Assembly (NCBI RefSeq): GCF_000192475.1
Contig: NZ_AEYW01000012.1
Location: forward strand, 124,001 to 188,000
Origin: Ruegeria conchae
GTDB lineage: Bacteria; Pseudomonadota; Alphaproteobacteria; Rhodobacterales; Rhodobacteraceae
Length of the DNA: 64,000 nt
Direction: 5' to 3'
Every line of letters starts with the position of its first letter. Position 1 is the stretch's first letter. Both the position numbers and the translations under genes were made by a program. The notes below the pieces were generated by a model that worked only from the letters and a program-made list of their open reading frames with translations, did no database searches and was not told where the DNA came from. This document shows, piece after piece, positions 9,007 through 18,297 of this stretch.

Positions 9007-11052
9007 TCAAACTGCTTCGACATTTCCCAGGAGTATTGCGGTCATATCAAGCGTCAAAGCGCCATCTATTATGGTGACATCGACGCTTGTATCGTAATTT
9101 ACATTGTTTCTGGAGATATCAGACAAATTTTCGTTCGCGTCCAGAAATACCCATTCGGCCCCATGTGCGGTGGGTTGTCCAACCGCGACTTGTAGAATCG
9201 CCAGCGCGTCGAGGGCATTAACCGACCCATCCCGGGTTATGTCGGCTGCGATGAAATTCTCTGCAGCGGTAGACCCCCAGGTTGGATAGAGACCGACGGA
9301 CATACGCAAAACCTGCAGAGCATCCAGCGCTGTAATTTCGCTGCTCGCTGTCGAATAAGACTTTATGATTTCTAATTGTCCGGGAAACGTCCCATCCGGT
9401 ACTTCCAAATCGAATTCACCATATTCATTGGCTTGCGCTGTGAGAGTGGAGCCTCCATCAGGCGTAAACCGGATTTTGGCATCCCTAAGCGCTGGATTGC
9501 GGACGGAAGCATCAAGTGTAAATGCGCCAGCTAAACCTTCTGAGGAGTTGTTATCCGGACCGGCACCCAAATCAACCGGGATGTGGTCCGGCCCACCAAA
9601 CCCGGACCCGAACATTTGGGTGCTGGTCAAAGGGGTGTTGCTATCCGAAATCAGGTCGATTGTTTCCTCAAGATAGGTTATGCGAGCGCCTGTCGCTGTT
9701 GATGTAAAATCCAGCTGCGCAGGTGTTCTAAGGAACGGGTAGTGCGACAAATCCAGTCTATCTGTCCCAGCCTGAAAATCCGAAATAACAGTTGGACCAC
9801 TGCTTTGACGGATCACGAATACATCCGCGCCTGCCCCACCTGTCATGATCGTTGAACTTGTACCGGTGATCAGGATGTCGCCGCCCGCTCCACCGTTCAG
9901 GGTTGAATCCAGAATCCCTCCGCTTAACAAATCGTCTTGCGCGGTCCCGGTTACCGACCCAAAGCCTTGCGAAACAATTCCCAAATCCGCAACTGATACG
10001 CTGAGATGGGTTATGCCCGGATCTGTTTGAGACGTTGCAAAAACCTGTAATTCGTCCCCCACATGCGCGATGCTGAGGGATTCAACATTCTGCAATCCGG
10101 TTTCCAGCGTATCTGCAAGACTATCCATATGAATGAGTTGCCCATCCGGGGTCATCGTGAACAGTGTGACGCCGTCATCGCCGCCCCCGGCCAGGACAAA
10201 TACCCGCCCCTCTACTTCAATGACCGATAGATCCTGTACAGATTCGAATCGGGTATGCAGTGTATCCAGGACGTGATTGGTTGGTCTGAGCTGACCATCG
10301 TCGCCCAATTCCATGACGCCTATTGAGTTGCTTTGGGAACCCGCTACGACGACCCAGGATTTGCCATAAGCTTGAACAACTTCGATAGCATTTGGCGCGC
10401 TTATGCCGAGCGACTGAATCGAAGTATTTCCATCGACCGCGGACAGTACACCTGAATTCTGGTCGACCAAATACGGCTGGATGGAGCTGCTTGCCGCATC
10501 AATGGCCATGACGAAATGTTTCGATCCGACTTGTAACGCCCGCAGCTCATCTGCTGAGCCTGCAACCGAATTTATCACGTTCAAAGTCCCGTCTACATTG
10601 ATGTGATACGTTGCAAGCTGCCCGGTATCAGTTTGTGCAAGCGTAAGAATTTCGTTTGTACCAACCGTCAACTGTGTCGCTGCAGAAATATCTCCGCCGC
10701 CAGACAGAGTGTTTGTTTCGCGGATGCTGCCAATGCTTCCATCAGGGTTCAGGTCATATCCGATCAGACCCGTCGCGGTATCGACGTCCAAAATTAGCTG
10801 ATCGCCAGAGGCGAGTTGGATTGGAATGCCACTCCGACCGACTTGATACGAGATCGACGCGTCGAAATACTGCTGGTCTATTTCCTGAGGCGATACTTCC
10901 GAACCAAGTTGCCACGAAACGATCCCGCCTCCGGGTCCAGTGATACTATAGAGATACGTTTCTCCGTTAAACGTTTTTAAAGCCGTATCGCCGATACCTG
11001 AATCGAGCGCTGCGGTCCCCGTTGCCACCACACTTTCGAACTGAAGCTTCAT
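9007..11052 (-). CDS. Exported calcium-binding protein with propeller-like repeats, RTX-like motif and dockerin-like tail
   Basis: 681-aa probable type I secretion substrate without a classical signal peptide. Residues 1-360 are repeating beta-strand units (for example 'GRVFVLAGGGDDGVTLFTMTP') like a lactonase/beta-propeller. Residues about 374-412 hold RTX-type glycine/aspartate turns (LNGGAGGDILITG, MTGGAGADVFVI) followed by the ISDFQAGTDRLDL segment common to RTX proteins. Residues about 567-625 contain a pair of dockerin/EF-hand-like halves: ITALDALQVLRMSVG and ADITRDGSVNALDALAIL, the second carrying D-x-x-x-D-G-x-V-N-x-x-D. It is convergent with the PrtD/HlyD genes and divergent from the adhesin, whose cohesin-like module could be its partner. 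Function inferred. Confidence 0.75.
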   Translation of the reverse strand: MKLQFESVVATGTAALDSGIGDTALKTFNGETYLYSITGPGGGIVSWQLGSEVSPQEIDQQYFDASISYQVGRSGIPIQLASGDQLILDVDTATGLIGYDLNPDGSIGSIRETNTLSGGGDISAATQLTVGTNEILTLAQTDTGQLATYHINVDGTLNVINSVAGSADELRALQVGSKHFVMAIDAASSSIQPYLVDQNSGVLSAVDGNTSIQSLGISAPNAIEVVQAYGKSWVVVAGSQSNSIGVMELGDDGQLRPTNHVLDTLHTRFESVQDLSVIEVEGRVFVLAGGGDDGVTLFTMTPDGQLIHMDSLADTLETGLQNVESLSIAHVGDELQVFATSQTDPGITHLSVSVADLGIVSQGFGSVTGTAQDDLLSGGILDSTLNGGAGGDILITGTSSTIMTGGAGADVFVIRQSSGPTVISDFQAGTDRLDLSHYPFLRTPAQLDFTSTATGARITYLEETIDLISDSNTPLTSTQMFGSGFGGPDHIPVDLGAGPDNNSSEGLAGAFTLDASVRNPALRDAKIRFTPDGGSTLTAQANEYGEFDLEVPDGTFPGQLEIIKSYSTASSEITALDALQVLRMSVGLYPTWGSTAAENFIAADITRDGSVNALDALAILQVAVGQPTAHGAEWVFLDANENLSDISRNNVNYDTSVDVTIIDGALTLDMTAILLGNVEAV

Positions 11053-11273
11053 CGCCCCTACCCCCTACCACCCCTGGCAGTGGAAACAGGATGGAACGAT
11101 GCGCAGACCAGAACCAGAGCAGAAATGTGGTGAAAATAGGGACTTCGGTTCCAGATTAATTCAAGTTTTCCGGATTGCTCCCCCAAAGGTGCCAGATCGC
11201 GCCACGAATGAATGGGTTTGAACCGGGAAATGCGGGACATTCAAAAACCGCGTCCATCAAATGTGAGGGCAAC

Positions 11274-14200
11274 ATGACCAACAATACCGGCTCGACCAAA
11301 ATTTCGATCACGGACTCTCAGCCCAATGCGCAGCGCAAGCGCCATGTTCGCAACTGGATAGACAAAAAGCTCAAGCTATTGGCCAAGCGTGGATTTGCAG
11401 GTGGTCTTGGGTCAACACTATTGGCATTGCCGGTGTTGGCACAGGCGACCGACGAACAGCTCGAAACCTATCAATTTGCAAATTCGATCCCCGGTGTTCT
11501 GGTTGTAAAATTGCTTGCAAATGGTGATGTCCAACTAAGCTTGGCGGATGGTCGAACGATTGTTGTCACCGCCGAGAACGTTCAAATTCTGGAAAACGGC
11601 GCGATTATGCTTGCCGACGGGGTCGCCGCAGAAATTGCTCAATTCAGTCTCACAGCGGAAGCCGCCGGAGCGACCGCCGCCGCAGGCGGGGTGAGCGGCG
11701 CGGGGCTTGCATTAGGTGGGCTGGGTATTGCCGGTGCAGCTGCCGCTGCTGGCGGAGGTGGTGGTGGAGGGGGAGGAAGTGATGAAGATCCCGAGCCAAC
11801 TACGGTCGCAACAGAACCTCCTCGCCCACCCAGCCTTAATCTGCAGGAATTGCAGACAAATGAACTTAATAATATCAGCAGCAAATCAGCGACCCCCGAG
11901 GGCACAACTTCGGTAGAGGTAACCATTGGTTCCGTCACCAGAGCTGTCACCCCCGATATCGATGGAAACTGGAGCGTTTCGCTGACTCAAGCCGAAGCGG
12001 CCGCGCTCCCTCAGGGGATTTCAACGGTTACAATTCGTCATCTGGATGGAATGGGCACGGAACTTTCGGTGGATACCGCCAAGTTTGACGTCGATACAGT
12101 CCCACCTACATTGGCAATTACCGCGTTTTCAGCTGGCGCAGTTTTGAATGGCGCAGAACAAAATGGCGCTCTTGAAATCTCGGGCACAACAGAGGCGGAA
12201 AATGGCCAAATTGTCACGGTAACAGTCGGTGGTCAGTCCTATCAAGGGACAGTTTCTGGGGGCAGCTGGGACGTCTCGGTACCAGCCGTTGATCTTGCGG
12301 CTTTACCAGACGGAGCTAACATAGCAGTAACGGCAGATGTAACTGACCGCGCAGGCAATCCCGCCGTTCAGGTAAATGATGCATTTGATACAGACTTCTC
12401 TGCTCCTGCTCTGACTCTGAACCCTGTCGCCGGCGGATCTATCGATCTTGCAGATGTTGGCGGCGATCTGGTTCTGACGGGGACAACCACCGCCGAGAAC
12501 GGTCAGGCCGTTACCGTATCTTTCGACGGCCAAGATTATGGCGGAACCGCTTCGGGCGGCAGTTGGTCGGTGACGATCCCGAATGGGGATCTTTCTGGAC
12601 TGGCCACCGGGGTGCCCGCTACCATTTCTGTTGCGATCAGCGATGCTGCGGGTAACCCTGCAACACCCATTGTTGTCTCTGTACCGGTCGATCTCACTGG
12701 TCCTTCGATAGCAATTGCTCCCCTATCCGTCGGTGCCGTCCTGAACGCAGCTGAGGTGGGTTCTGATCTGACCGTAAATGGGACAACAGGAAACGTATCT
12801 GACGGCCAGCAAGTTTCGGTCACTCTGAACGGCCAAACTTATACAGATTTGGTATCGGGCGGCAGTTGGAGCGTGAATATTCCAAGTGCAGATCTCATAG
12901 CACTCGCTGATGGCGGAAGCTTCAACCTGACGGCCGACGTTACTGACGCTGACGGCCTACCGGCTCCGCAGGACGTTGTCGGCCTGTCCAAAGATGTTTC
13001 AGCGCCCACATTGAACATTGATAGCTTTTCGCATGGCGCAGTCATGAATGCGACAGAGCGTGATACGGAACTGACCGTCTCAGGAACCACTTCGGCCGAG
13101 GATGGCCAAACGGTGACCGTATCCCTCAACGGGCAATCCTATACGGGTATTGTTGAAGGAGGGTCTTGGATTGCCACCGTACCTACCGCAGATTTGGCGC
13201 TGCTGTCAGATGGCGCAACGATATCCGTGACTGCAAATGTCTCCGATTCGGCTGGTAATCCGTCATTGCAGGCTTCCGGCAGCTTCGACACTGACTTCAC
13301 ACCTCCAGCATTGGTAATTTCGTCCCTATCCGATGGTCCGGTGATAAACATCGCCGAGCAGGTTACTGATTTGGAAATTTCCGGAACGTCCAACGTCGGT
13401 GATGGAACACAAGTTACTGTCCAAATTGTAGCTTCAGATGGCACTGTTTTGCTAAGTGGTTCCACCCCTGTCAGCGGAGGTGGCTGGACTTACACTGCGG
13501 CCGCATCTGACCTGAGCAGTTTACAAGATGCGGCATCATACACCGTAAATGCTTTGGTTTCCGATGCCGCTGGGAATGACAGTAGCGCCTCGGCAAGTTT
13601 CAGCACGGACCTTGATGCACCTACGATTACGATGAACCCTATGACTGTGGGTCCTGTACTGGATGTAATTGAACAAGGATCCGATCTGAGCGTTTCAGGT
13701 TTCACCTCCGCTGAAGATGGACAGTTGGTTACCGTCAATCTGAACGGTGCGGATTATACTTCTGTGGTTTCTGGTGGTACTTGGGCTGCGGTTATCCCTT
13801 CTGCCGATTTGCTTGGGCTCGCTGATAGCAGCAGCTTTCAGATCACAGCATCGGTCCAGGACGCAGCAGGGAATCCGGCAATTGACGCAACAGCAACGTT
13901 AGATACAAACTTCCGTCCTATCCTGAGCCTCAATACGCCCGGAACGAACGGAGCAGTTTCACTAACCGAAGCGCAAAGCACCGGATTAACGATCTCTGGT
14001 GGTTCTACGGGTTTAACGCCAGGTCAGGCGATTGATGTCACGCTAAATTCAGTCTCCATCGGCAGTGCAACCGTTGCCGCTGATGGAAGTTGGAGCCTTG
14101 CAGTGTCCGCTGCAATCTTCGCCTCGATCGATGCTGGAGACTCTCTCGATTTTTCTGCACAGGCAACTGTGTCTGGTGGTCCGAACCCCTCCCCAATTTC

Positions 14201-15125
14201 GGTTGAAACCTTCGCTCATGTGCCAGCCGCTTATACTATTTCTGAGGTTGGTCGAAGCGGATCGACGGTGACATTTGAGATTTACGCAGACCCGGATCGC
14301 GATATCTCCAGCGGGCTGGCATTTACAGCTGATCTGGGCTTTGATTCTTCGATTGCGACTTATGACAATGGGTCCGAGATCGAGAACGCGGATTTCAACC
14401 TGTTCCTTGCGAACCCAAGCGGAGGTTCAACGATCAGTTTCGCCGGAGCTGCGACAAGCTATGGAGATTTGTCGCAACCAGTTGTTACATTCACGATGAC
14501 CGTGCAGGATGCAACCAAACCGATAGTGCTGACGTTGACCACACCGGATGGCGGGCCGTCGCAACTTCATCTGGGCACCGCTGGGGCTGATCATCTAATC
14601 GGGTCAAACGTCGATGATGTCATCCATGGCGGCGATGGAAACGATATGATTGACTTCTCAGGCGCAGGTCGTGACGTTGTTGTGTTTGATGTAGATCCTG
14701 CGGCGAATGGCTTGGATAGCGTTCGCAACTTTACACTCGGCCCGGCAGCGAGCGTATCAGACGCGCTGCTATTTCATAATCTCGATGCAAGTACGCTGCG
14801 CGGTGACGGTACTGGAGTTGAGTTGCTTATGGCAGGAGGCACCATCGGCTCAAACACTGGCTTCGTTGGTTTGGAAACTTCACTTGCTGATCTGGATGTC
14901 AACACGATTGCCAGCGCTGCAGAGAACCTGACAGGTGCTCAGGCCGGAGACGAGATATATCTTCTTGCAACAGATGGCTCTGACAGCCTTCTTGTCAAAG
15001 TCGATTATTCAAGCCCAGGTTCAGCGTCGGTCGAAACACTGGCGCAGTTTGAAGGGCTTGCGGACCTAAGTGCGTTGACATCAGACAACGTCCTGTTGAC
15101 CGACCCGACCGGCGCTTCTGCGTAG
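11274..15125 (+). CDS. Giant Ig-repeat surface adhesin, BapA/LapA-like, with cohesin-like and RTX modules
   Basis: 1283-aa exported protein. Order: hydrophobic N-terminal segment (about 38-60, ending LALPVLAQA); a BapA-prefix-like domain (LVVKLLANGDVQLSLADGRT, ENVQILENGAIML); an alanine/glycine-rich linker with a run of nine to ten glycines (about 160-170); seven to eight Ig-like repeats of roughly 95-105 residues, each with a (S/T)GTT(S/T)AE(D/N)GQ(x)VTV(S)-type strand and 'DxAGNP'; a cohesin-like module (about 984-1092: STVTFEIYADPDRDISSG and VVTFTMTVQDATKP); an RTX motif (GTAGADHLIGSNVDD, GGDGNDMIDFSG); and a C-terminal secretion tail. I choose ATG 11274 (GAGGGCAAC before it) rather than an upstream in-frame start at 11175. 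Likely exported by one of the two flanking secretion pairs and used in adhesion or biofilm. Confidence 0.85.
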   Translation: MTNNTGSTKISITDSQPNAQRKRHVRNWIDKKLKLLAKRGFAGGLGSTLLALPVLAQATDEQLETYQFANSIPGVLVVKLLANGDVQLSLADGRTIVVTAENVQILENGAIMLADGVAAEIAQFSLTAEAAGATAAAGGVSGAGLALGGLGIAGAAAAAGGGGGGGGGSDEDPEPTTVATEPPRPPSLNLQELQTNELNNISSKSATPEGTTSVEVTIGSVTRAVTPDIDGNWSVSLTQAEAAALPQGISTVTIRHLDGMGTELSVDTAKFDVDTVPPTLAITAFSAGAVLNGAEQNGALEISGTTEAENGQIVTVTVGGQSYQGTVSGGSWDVSVPAVDLAALPDGANIAVTADVTDRAGNPAVQVNDAFDTDFSAPALTLNPVAGGSIDLADVGGDLVLTGTTTAENGQAVTVSFDGQDYGGTASGGSWSVTIPNGDLSGLATGVPATISVAISDAAGNPATPIVVSVPVDLTGPSIAIAPLSVGAVLNAAEVGSDLTVNGTTGNVSDGQQVSVTLNGQTYTDLVSGGSWSVNIPSADLIALADGGSFNLTADVTDADGLPAPQDVVGLSKDVSAPTLNIDSFSHGAVMNATERDTELTVSGTTSAEDGQTVTVSLNGQSYTGIVEGGSWIATVPTADLALLSDGATISVTANVSDSAGNPSLQASGSFDTDFTPPALVISSLSDGPVINIAEQVTDLEISGTSNVGDGTQVTVQIVASDGTVLLSGSTPVSGGGWTYTAAASDLSSLQDAASYTVNALVSDAAGNDSSASASFSTDLDAPTITMNPMTVGPVLDVIEQGSDLSVSGFTSAEDGQLVTVNLNGADYTSVVSGGTWAAVIPSADLLGLADSSSFQITASVQDAAGNPAIDATATLDTNFRPILSLNTPGTNGAVSLTEAQSTGLTISGGSTGLTPGQAIDVTLNSVSIGSATVAADGSWSLAVSAAIFASIDAGDSLDFSAQATVSGGPNPSPISVETFAHVPAAYTISEVGRSGSTVTFEIYADPDRDISSGLAFTADLGFDSSIATYDNGSEIENADFNLFLANPSGGSTISFAGAATSYGDLSQPVVTFTMTVQDATKPIVLTLTTPDGGPSQLHLGTAGADHLIGSNVDDVIHGGDGNDMIDFSGAGRDVVVFDVDPAANGLDSVRNFTLGPAASVSDALLFHNLDASTLRGDGTGVELLMAGGTIGSNTGFVGLETSLADLDVNTIASAAENLTGAQAGDEIYLLATDGSDSLLVKVDYSSPGSASVETLAQFEGLADLSALTSDNVLLTDPTGASA

Positions 15126-15142
15126 ATCGTCGATCGGCATTT

Positions 15143-15169
15143 GGCGAGATTACCTGAGGTGATCTCGCC
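15143..15169 (+). terminator. Hairpin after the adhesin gene
   Basis: GGCGAGATTACC pairs with GGTGATCTCGCC around a TGA loop (12 pairs with one T-G wobble), 17 bases after the adhesin stop. No good U-tract follows (GTATCCTTA), so it may act as a partial terminator or protect the 3' end while letting some transcription into sapC. Confidence 0.5.
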
Positions 15170-15190
15170 GTATCCTTACAAGAGGTTTGT

Positions 15191-15778
15191 ATGACAGAGA
15201 ATGGTCTTGTCCCCGTACATGTTCGGCGTCATCGCAACTTTTTCTGGCGTCGTTTCACGTCTTTCGGATTTGCCCAAAGCATGGCCGGATGTCCGATCGT
15301 TATTTCAGAAATATCTCGGATCGCGTCTGCGTTTCCCATTGTGTTTCAGCTGCGGGGGGATGATTTCATACCGACGGCGCTGTTTTCAGTCGCTGCTGGC
15401 ATAGCGTCACCCTTTGTCGATCCAAAAGGGCATTGGCGTGCGCCGTACGTACCGTCAGCGCTTCGTTCCTACCCGTTTTACACAGGGCCTTGTAGAAATT
15501 CCGACGTTCCTGCGGTGCAAAAGTTGTGCCTGTACGTAGATGAAAACTCTGGATTGTTGACGCGCGATCCACAAGATAATCCGTTTTTTACCGACCAAAA
15601 TAAACTGTCTCAGGACCTCCAGGACGTGCTGCAGTTTTTGCAACATCGTGAAGCCGCAGCAATCACAACCCACCGCCTTTGCACATTGCTTGCAGAAATG
15701 GAGCTTTTTATTCCCCTTCAGGATTTTGAAGGGATCGCTCTGCCCCCAGCATGTTGGGGCATCGATAGAAAAAACTAA
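15191..15778 (+). CDS. SapC family protein, N-terminal part (frame interrupted)
   Basis: 195 codons with the SapC-family pattern: 'FAQSMAGCPIVISEISRIAS' with PIVFQL, then DPKGHWRAPYVPSALRSYPF, followed by the DENSG acidic segment. SapC proteins occur beside RTX/adhesin genes with type I exporters, as here, but their role is poorly known. The start ATG 15191 follows AAGAGG. The frame ends in TAA at 15776-15778, before the conserved SapC C-terminus; that end continues in the -1 frame (15775-16008). The junction AGA AAA AAC TAA contains the heptamer A AAA AAC. This is either a one-base loss in an A run (mutation or sequencing error) or a programmed -1 frameshift. Confidence 0.8.
   Translation: MTENGLVPVHVRRHRNFFWRRFTSFGFAQSMAGCPIVISEISRIASAFPIVFQLRGDDFIPTALFSVAAGIASPFVDPKGHWRAPYVPSALRSYPFYTGPCRNSDVPAVQKLCLYVDENSGLLTRDPQDNPFFTDQNKLSQDLQDVLQFLQHREAAAITTHRLCTLLAEMELFIPLQDFEGIALPPACWGIDRKN
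15769..15775 (+). other. A AAA AAC slippery heptamer at the sapC frame change
   Basis: In the sapC frame the codons read AGA AAA AAC TAA, so bases 15769-15775 have the X XXY YYZ form known from programmed -1 frameshifting, right before a stop. A one-base backward slip continues as CTA AAT CGC GTT CCG, in the frame that encodes the missing SapC C-terminus. Whether slippage happens is not known; I see no obvious strong downstream stem-loop. Confidence 0.45.
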
Positions 15779-16008
15779 ATCGCGTTCCGGATGTTTTCAA
15801 TCTGACGCTGATAAAAAATGATGCGTTTGAACTTATCCACGCTCATCAGATTTCGTTGTCGCAATGTGCATGGCTGGCACAAGCGCAGAGAGGCTCAGAA
15901 TACAATCATTCGTCTTCGAGCGACACACTAAACGGGTTCTTAACCGCGATGGCCAATGATATAGCCCATGATCACACAAACGCAGAGCCGATCAATGAGA
16001 TGGGCTAA
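15775..16008 (+). pseudogene. SapC C-terminal part in the -1 frame
   Basis: In the -1 frame the sequence runs without a stop for 77 codons: LNRVPDVFNLTLIKNDAFEL, then IHAHQISLSQCAWLAQ, ending in TAA at 16006-16008. 'D-x-x-x-L-N-x-x-x-D... AF-x-x-L... AH-x-x-SL' is how SapC-family proteins normally end, and the join GIDRK-KLNRVPD is smooth. It has no own start codon or ribosome site. A joined product would be about 271 aa. Confidence 0.65.
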
Positions 16009-16164
16009 CTATCTATCAAAGCTACCGTTTCTGGCGACCGTGCTTTTTTCTACACAGAAAGTAGCGCCAAACCTAAATTGTGAAAAGCGGGTAACAACTG
16101 CGAGCCGATCCGTAAATTCGATTGATCTGTTGATCGTCAAACTAAACTATTGGGGTAGGCTCAC

Positions 16165-18297
16165 ATGAAAATTACTCATGGTTCTATAACGCCGCTAGAA
16201 TCTTGCTTGTTAAATGTAGCAGCCACGCTCGAACGCACTTTGACAATTTCGACACTGTCTGCCGCACGGTCGGGTGAGGCGGATGATCTAACCGTTCGCG
16301 ACGCGATAACCTTGGCGCAAAATGCCGGGATGCAAGTTGGTTTTGGAGCGCAAAAAATCAACGCATTTGACGCAACACTGGCGCCAGCGATCCTGTTGTT
16401 GAGTGATGATCGTGCCGTCGTTTATCATGGCCGCTCGCAATCGGGTGATCTCTTACTCTTTGATCCAGCGTTAGGCGATGGCGTCGGAGAGATTTCTGAG
16501 GGAGACTTTCAGGAAGCATATACAGGCTATGCCTTACTTTTTCGACGGTCGCACGATGACGAGGTCGGCACCTCTGACGCGAGGCACGAAGGGCACTGGT
16601 TCTGGTCCGCGCTCGCGGTGAATCGTTGGTCCTACTTTCAGGTCGCGTTGGCGGCTGCGATGGCGAATATTCTGGGGCTGACGACTTCAGTTTTCATAAT
16701 GATTGTCTACGACCGGGTGTTGCCGAACGAAGCAACGGAGTCTCTCCTAGCTCTAACTTTCGGCGTGTGCTTGGCATTGATATTCGACTTTGCGCTTAAA
16801 CTCTTGCGCGCCGGTTTCATTGACCGCGCCGGACAACAAGCCGACATGTTCATGGGGCGGAGCATCTTCGACCAGATGCTTAATATCCGCATGACCGCAC
16901 GGCCAGGTTCAGTCGGTGAAATGGCCAGCACGATAAGAGAATTCGAAACCCTGCGTGAGTTCTTTACTTCGGCCACTTTGGTCGCAGTTGTAGACTTGCC
17001 GTTCATCGCCGTCTTTATCCTTACCATCTACCTCGTCGGGGGGCCATTGGCGCTAGTTCCAGCACTTGCCGTACCGGTTGTTTTGCTGAGCGGATTAGCT
17101 GTCCAACCAATGTTGTCACGGCTGGCGGAAAATAGCTTTGCCGATGGACAGTCAAAGCAATCTGTACTGGTCGAGACAGCAACTGGTCTTGAGACGATCA
17201 AGACCACAGCTGCAGGTCGGAAAATGCGAACACGCTGGGAGAATGCAATCGTGCGCCAGTCGGAGCATGGGGCGCGTAGTCGCGCCATTACCCAATTCGC
17301 ACTGAACCTGACCGGGCTTACTCAACAAGCCGCGCAAGTGTTGATTGTGTTCTACGGCGTATTTCTTATTGCAGATGGCCAAACCAGCATGGGTGCGCTT
17401 GTGGCATCAGTTATGCTGACTGGACGGGCTTTGGCGCCATTGGGCCAGTTGGCTCAGACACTTACGCGCATCAATCATGCGCGTAGTGCTTTTCGCAATC
17501 TCGATAAGCTTATGCAGGCAGATAACGAACGGCCGCAGGGCCGGTCATGGGTGAGCAGACCCGAGATTTCCGGGCGCATCGCGTTTAACAATGTCTATTT
17601 TACTTACCCCGAGCAAACTGACGATACGCTAAAGGGTGTTTCCTTCACCATCGAACCGGGTGAAAAGGTAGCGATCCTTGGCCAAATTGGATCAGGCAAG
17701 AGTACGATCGCGCGATTGCTGCTGGGATTATATCAGCCGCGCGTGGGATCTGTAATGCTCGATGGGCTGGACATCCGTCAAATCGATCCCGGAGAATTGC
17801 GTCACAACGTTGGCTCGATCCTGCAAGATATTTGGCTGTTCTCTGGTTCAATCAGGGACAATATTGCCAGCGGTATGATGCGTCCGCACGATAGCGATGT
17901 AATCCGCGCTGGTCAGGTAGCGGGGGTTGAGGATTTCACCGCCAAGCACCCGCTCGGTTACGACCAACAAATCGCCGAGCGTGGTGAAGGCCTGTCAGGC
18001 GGTCAGAGACAATCAGTTGCTCTGGCTCGGGCGCTCATCGGCCGCCCCCCGGTGTTGGTGTTGGATGAACCGACAAGTGCCATGGATATCAAATCCGAGG
18101 CGGAGACAATCAAAAGGTTAAAATCTGCAACGCAACACACCACGATGGTTATCGTGACACATCGTACAAGTTTGTTGGAACTGGTGGACCGCGTGATCGT
18201 GATTGAGGATGGCAAGGTCGGCATGGATGGACCCAAAGGCGTTCTTGAGCAACATGTTCGCAATCCCGGGAGGCATCTGAATGTCGCGGCATCCTGA
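16165..18297 (+). CDS. Type I secretion ABC transporter with C39-like domain (LapB type)
   Basis: 710-aa exporter. Residues 1-130 are a C39-peptidase-like domain of the LapB/RtxB kind: it opens with ITPLESCLLNVAATLE rather than the peptidase Q-x4-D/E-C-G motif, so it is probably a non-cleaving substrate-recognition domain. The membrane domain covers about 155-430 (SYFQVALAAAMANILGLTTS, VFIMIVYDRVLPNEATESL). The nucleotide-binding domain has Walker A GQIGSGKST, signature LSGGQRQS and Walker B VLVLDEPTSAMD. ATG 16165 follows GGGGTAGG. The gene overlaps the HlyD gene by 17 bases. LapB-type transporters export giant adhesins, making the 1283-aa protein upstream the natural substrate; LapG/LapD are not in the window. 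Confidence 0.9.
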   Translation: MKITHGSITPLESCLLNVAATLERTLTISTLSAARSGEADDLTVRDAITLAQNAGMQVGFGAQKINAFDATLAPAILLLSDDRAVVYHGRSQSGDLLLFDPALGDGVGEISEGDFQEAYTGYALLFRRSHDDEVGTSDARHEGHWFWSALAVNRWSYFQVALAAAMANILGLTTSVFIMIVYDRVLPNEATESLLALTFGVCLALIFDFALKLLRAGFIDRAGQQADMFMGRSIFDQMLNIRMTARPGSVGEMASTIREFETLREFFTSATLVAVVDLPFIAVFILTIYLVGGPLALVPALAVPVVLLSGLAVQPMLSRLAENSFADGQSKQSVLVETATGLETIKTTAAGRKMRTRWENAIVRQSEHGARSRAITQFALNLTGLTQQAAQVLIVFYGVFLIADGQTSMGALVASVMLTGRALAPLGQLAQTLTRINHARSAFRNLDKLMQADNERPQGRSWVSRPEISGRIAFNNVYFTYPEQTDDTLKGVSFTIEPGEKVAILGQIGSGKSTIARLLLGLYQPRVGSVMLDGLDIRQIDPGELRHNVGSILQDIWLFSGSIRDNIASGMMRPHDSDVIRAGQVAGVEDFTAKHPLGYDQQIAERGEGLSGGQRQSVALARALIGRPPVLVLDEPTSAMDIKSEAETIKRLKSATQHTTMVIVTHRTSLLELVDRVIVIEDGKVGMDGPKGVLEQHVRNPGRHLNVAAS

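Noticed and set aside
11750..11785. Glycine codon run as a possible simple-sequence phase-variation site
   Set aside because: The run mixes GGA, GGT and GGG codons rather than repeating one unit, so slippage is unlikely; it reads as a linker.
15968..16168. Plus-strand 66-codon open frame before the LapB-type gene
   Set aside because: Overlaps the sapC C-terminal frame, has a biased composition and no ribosome site.
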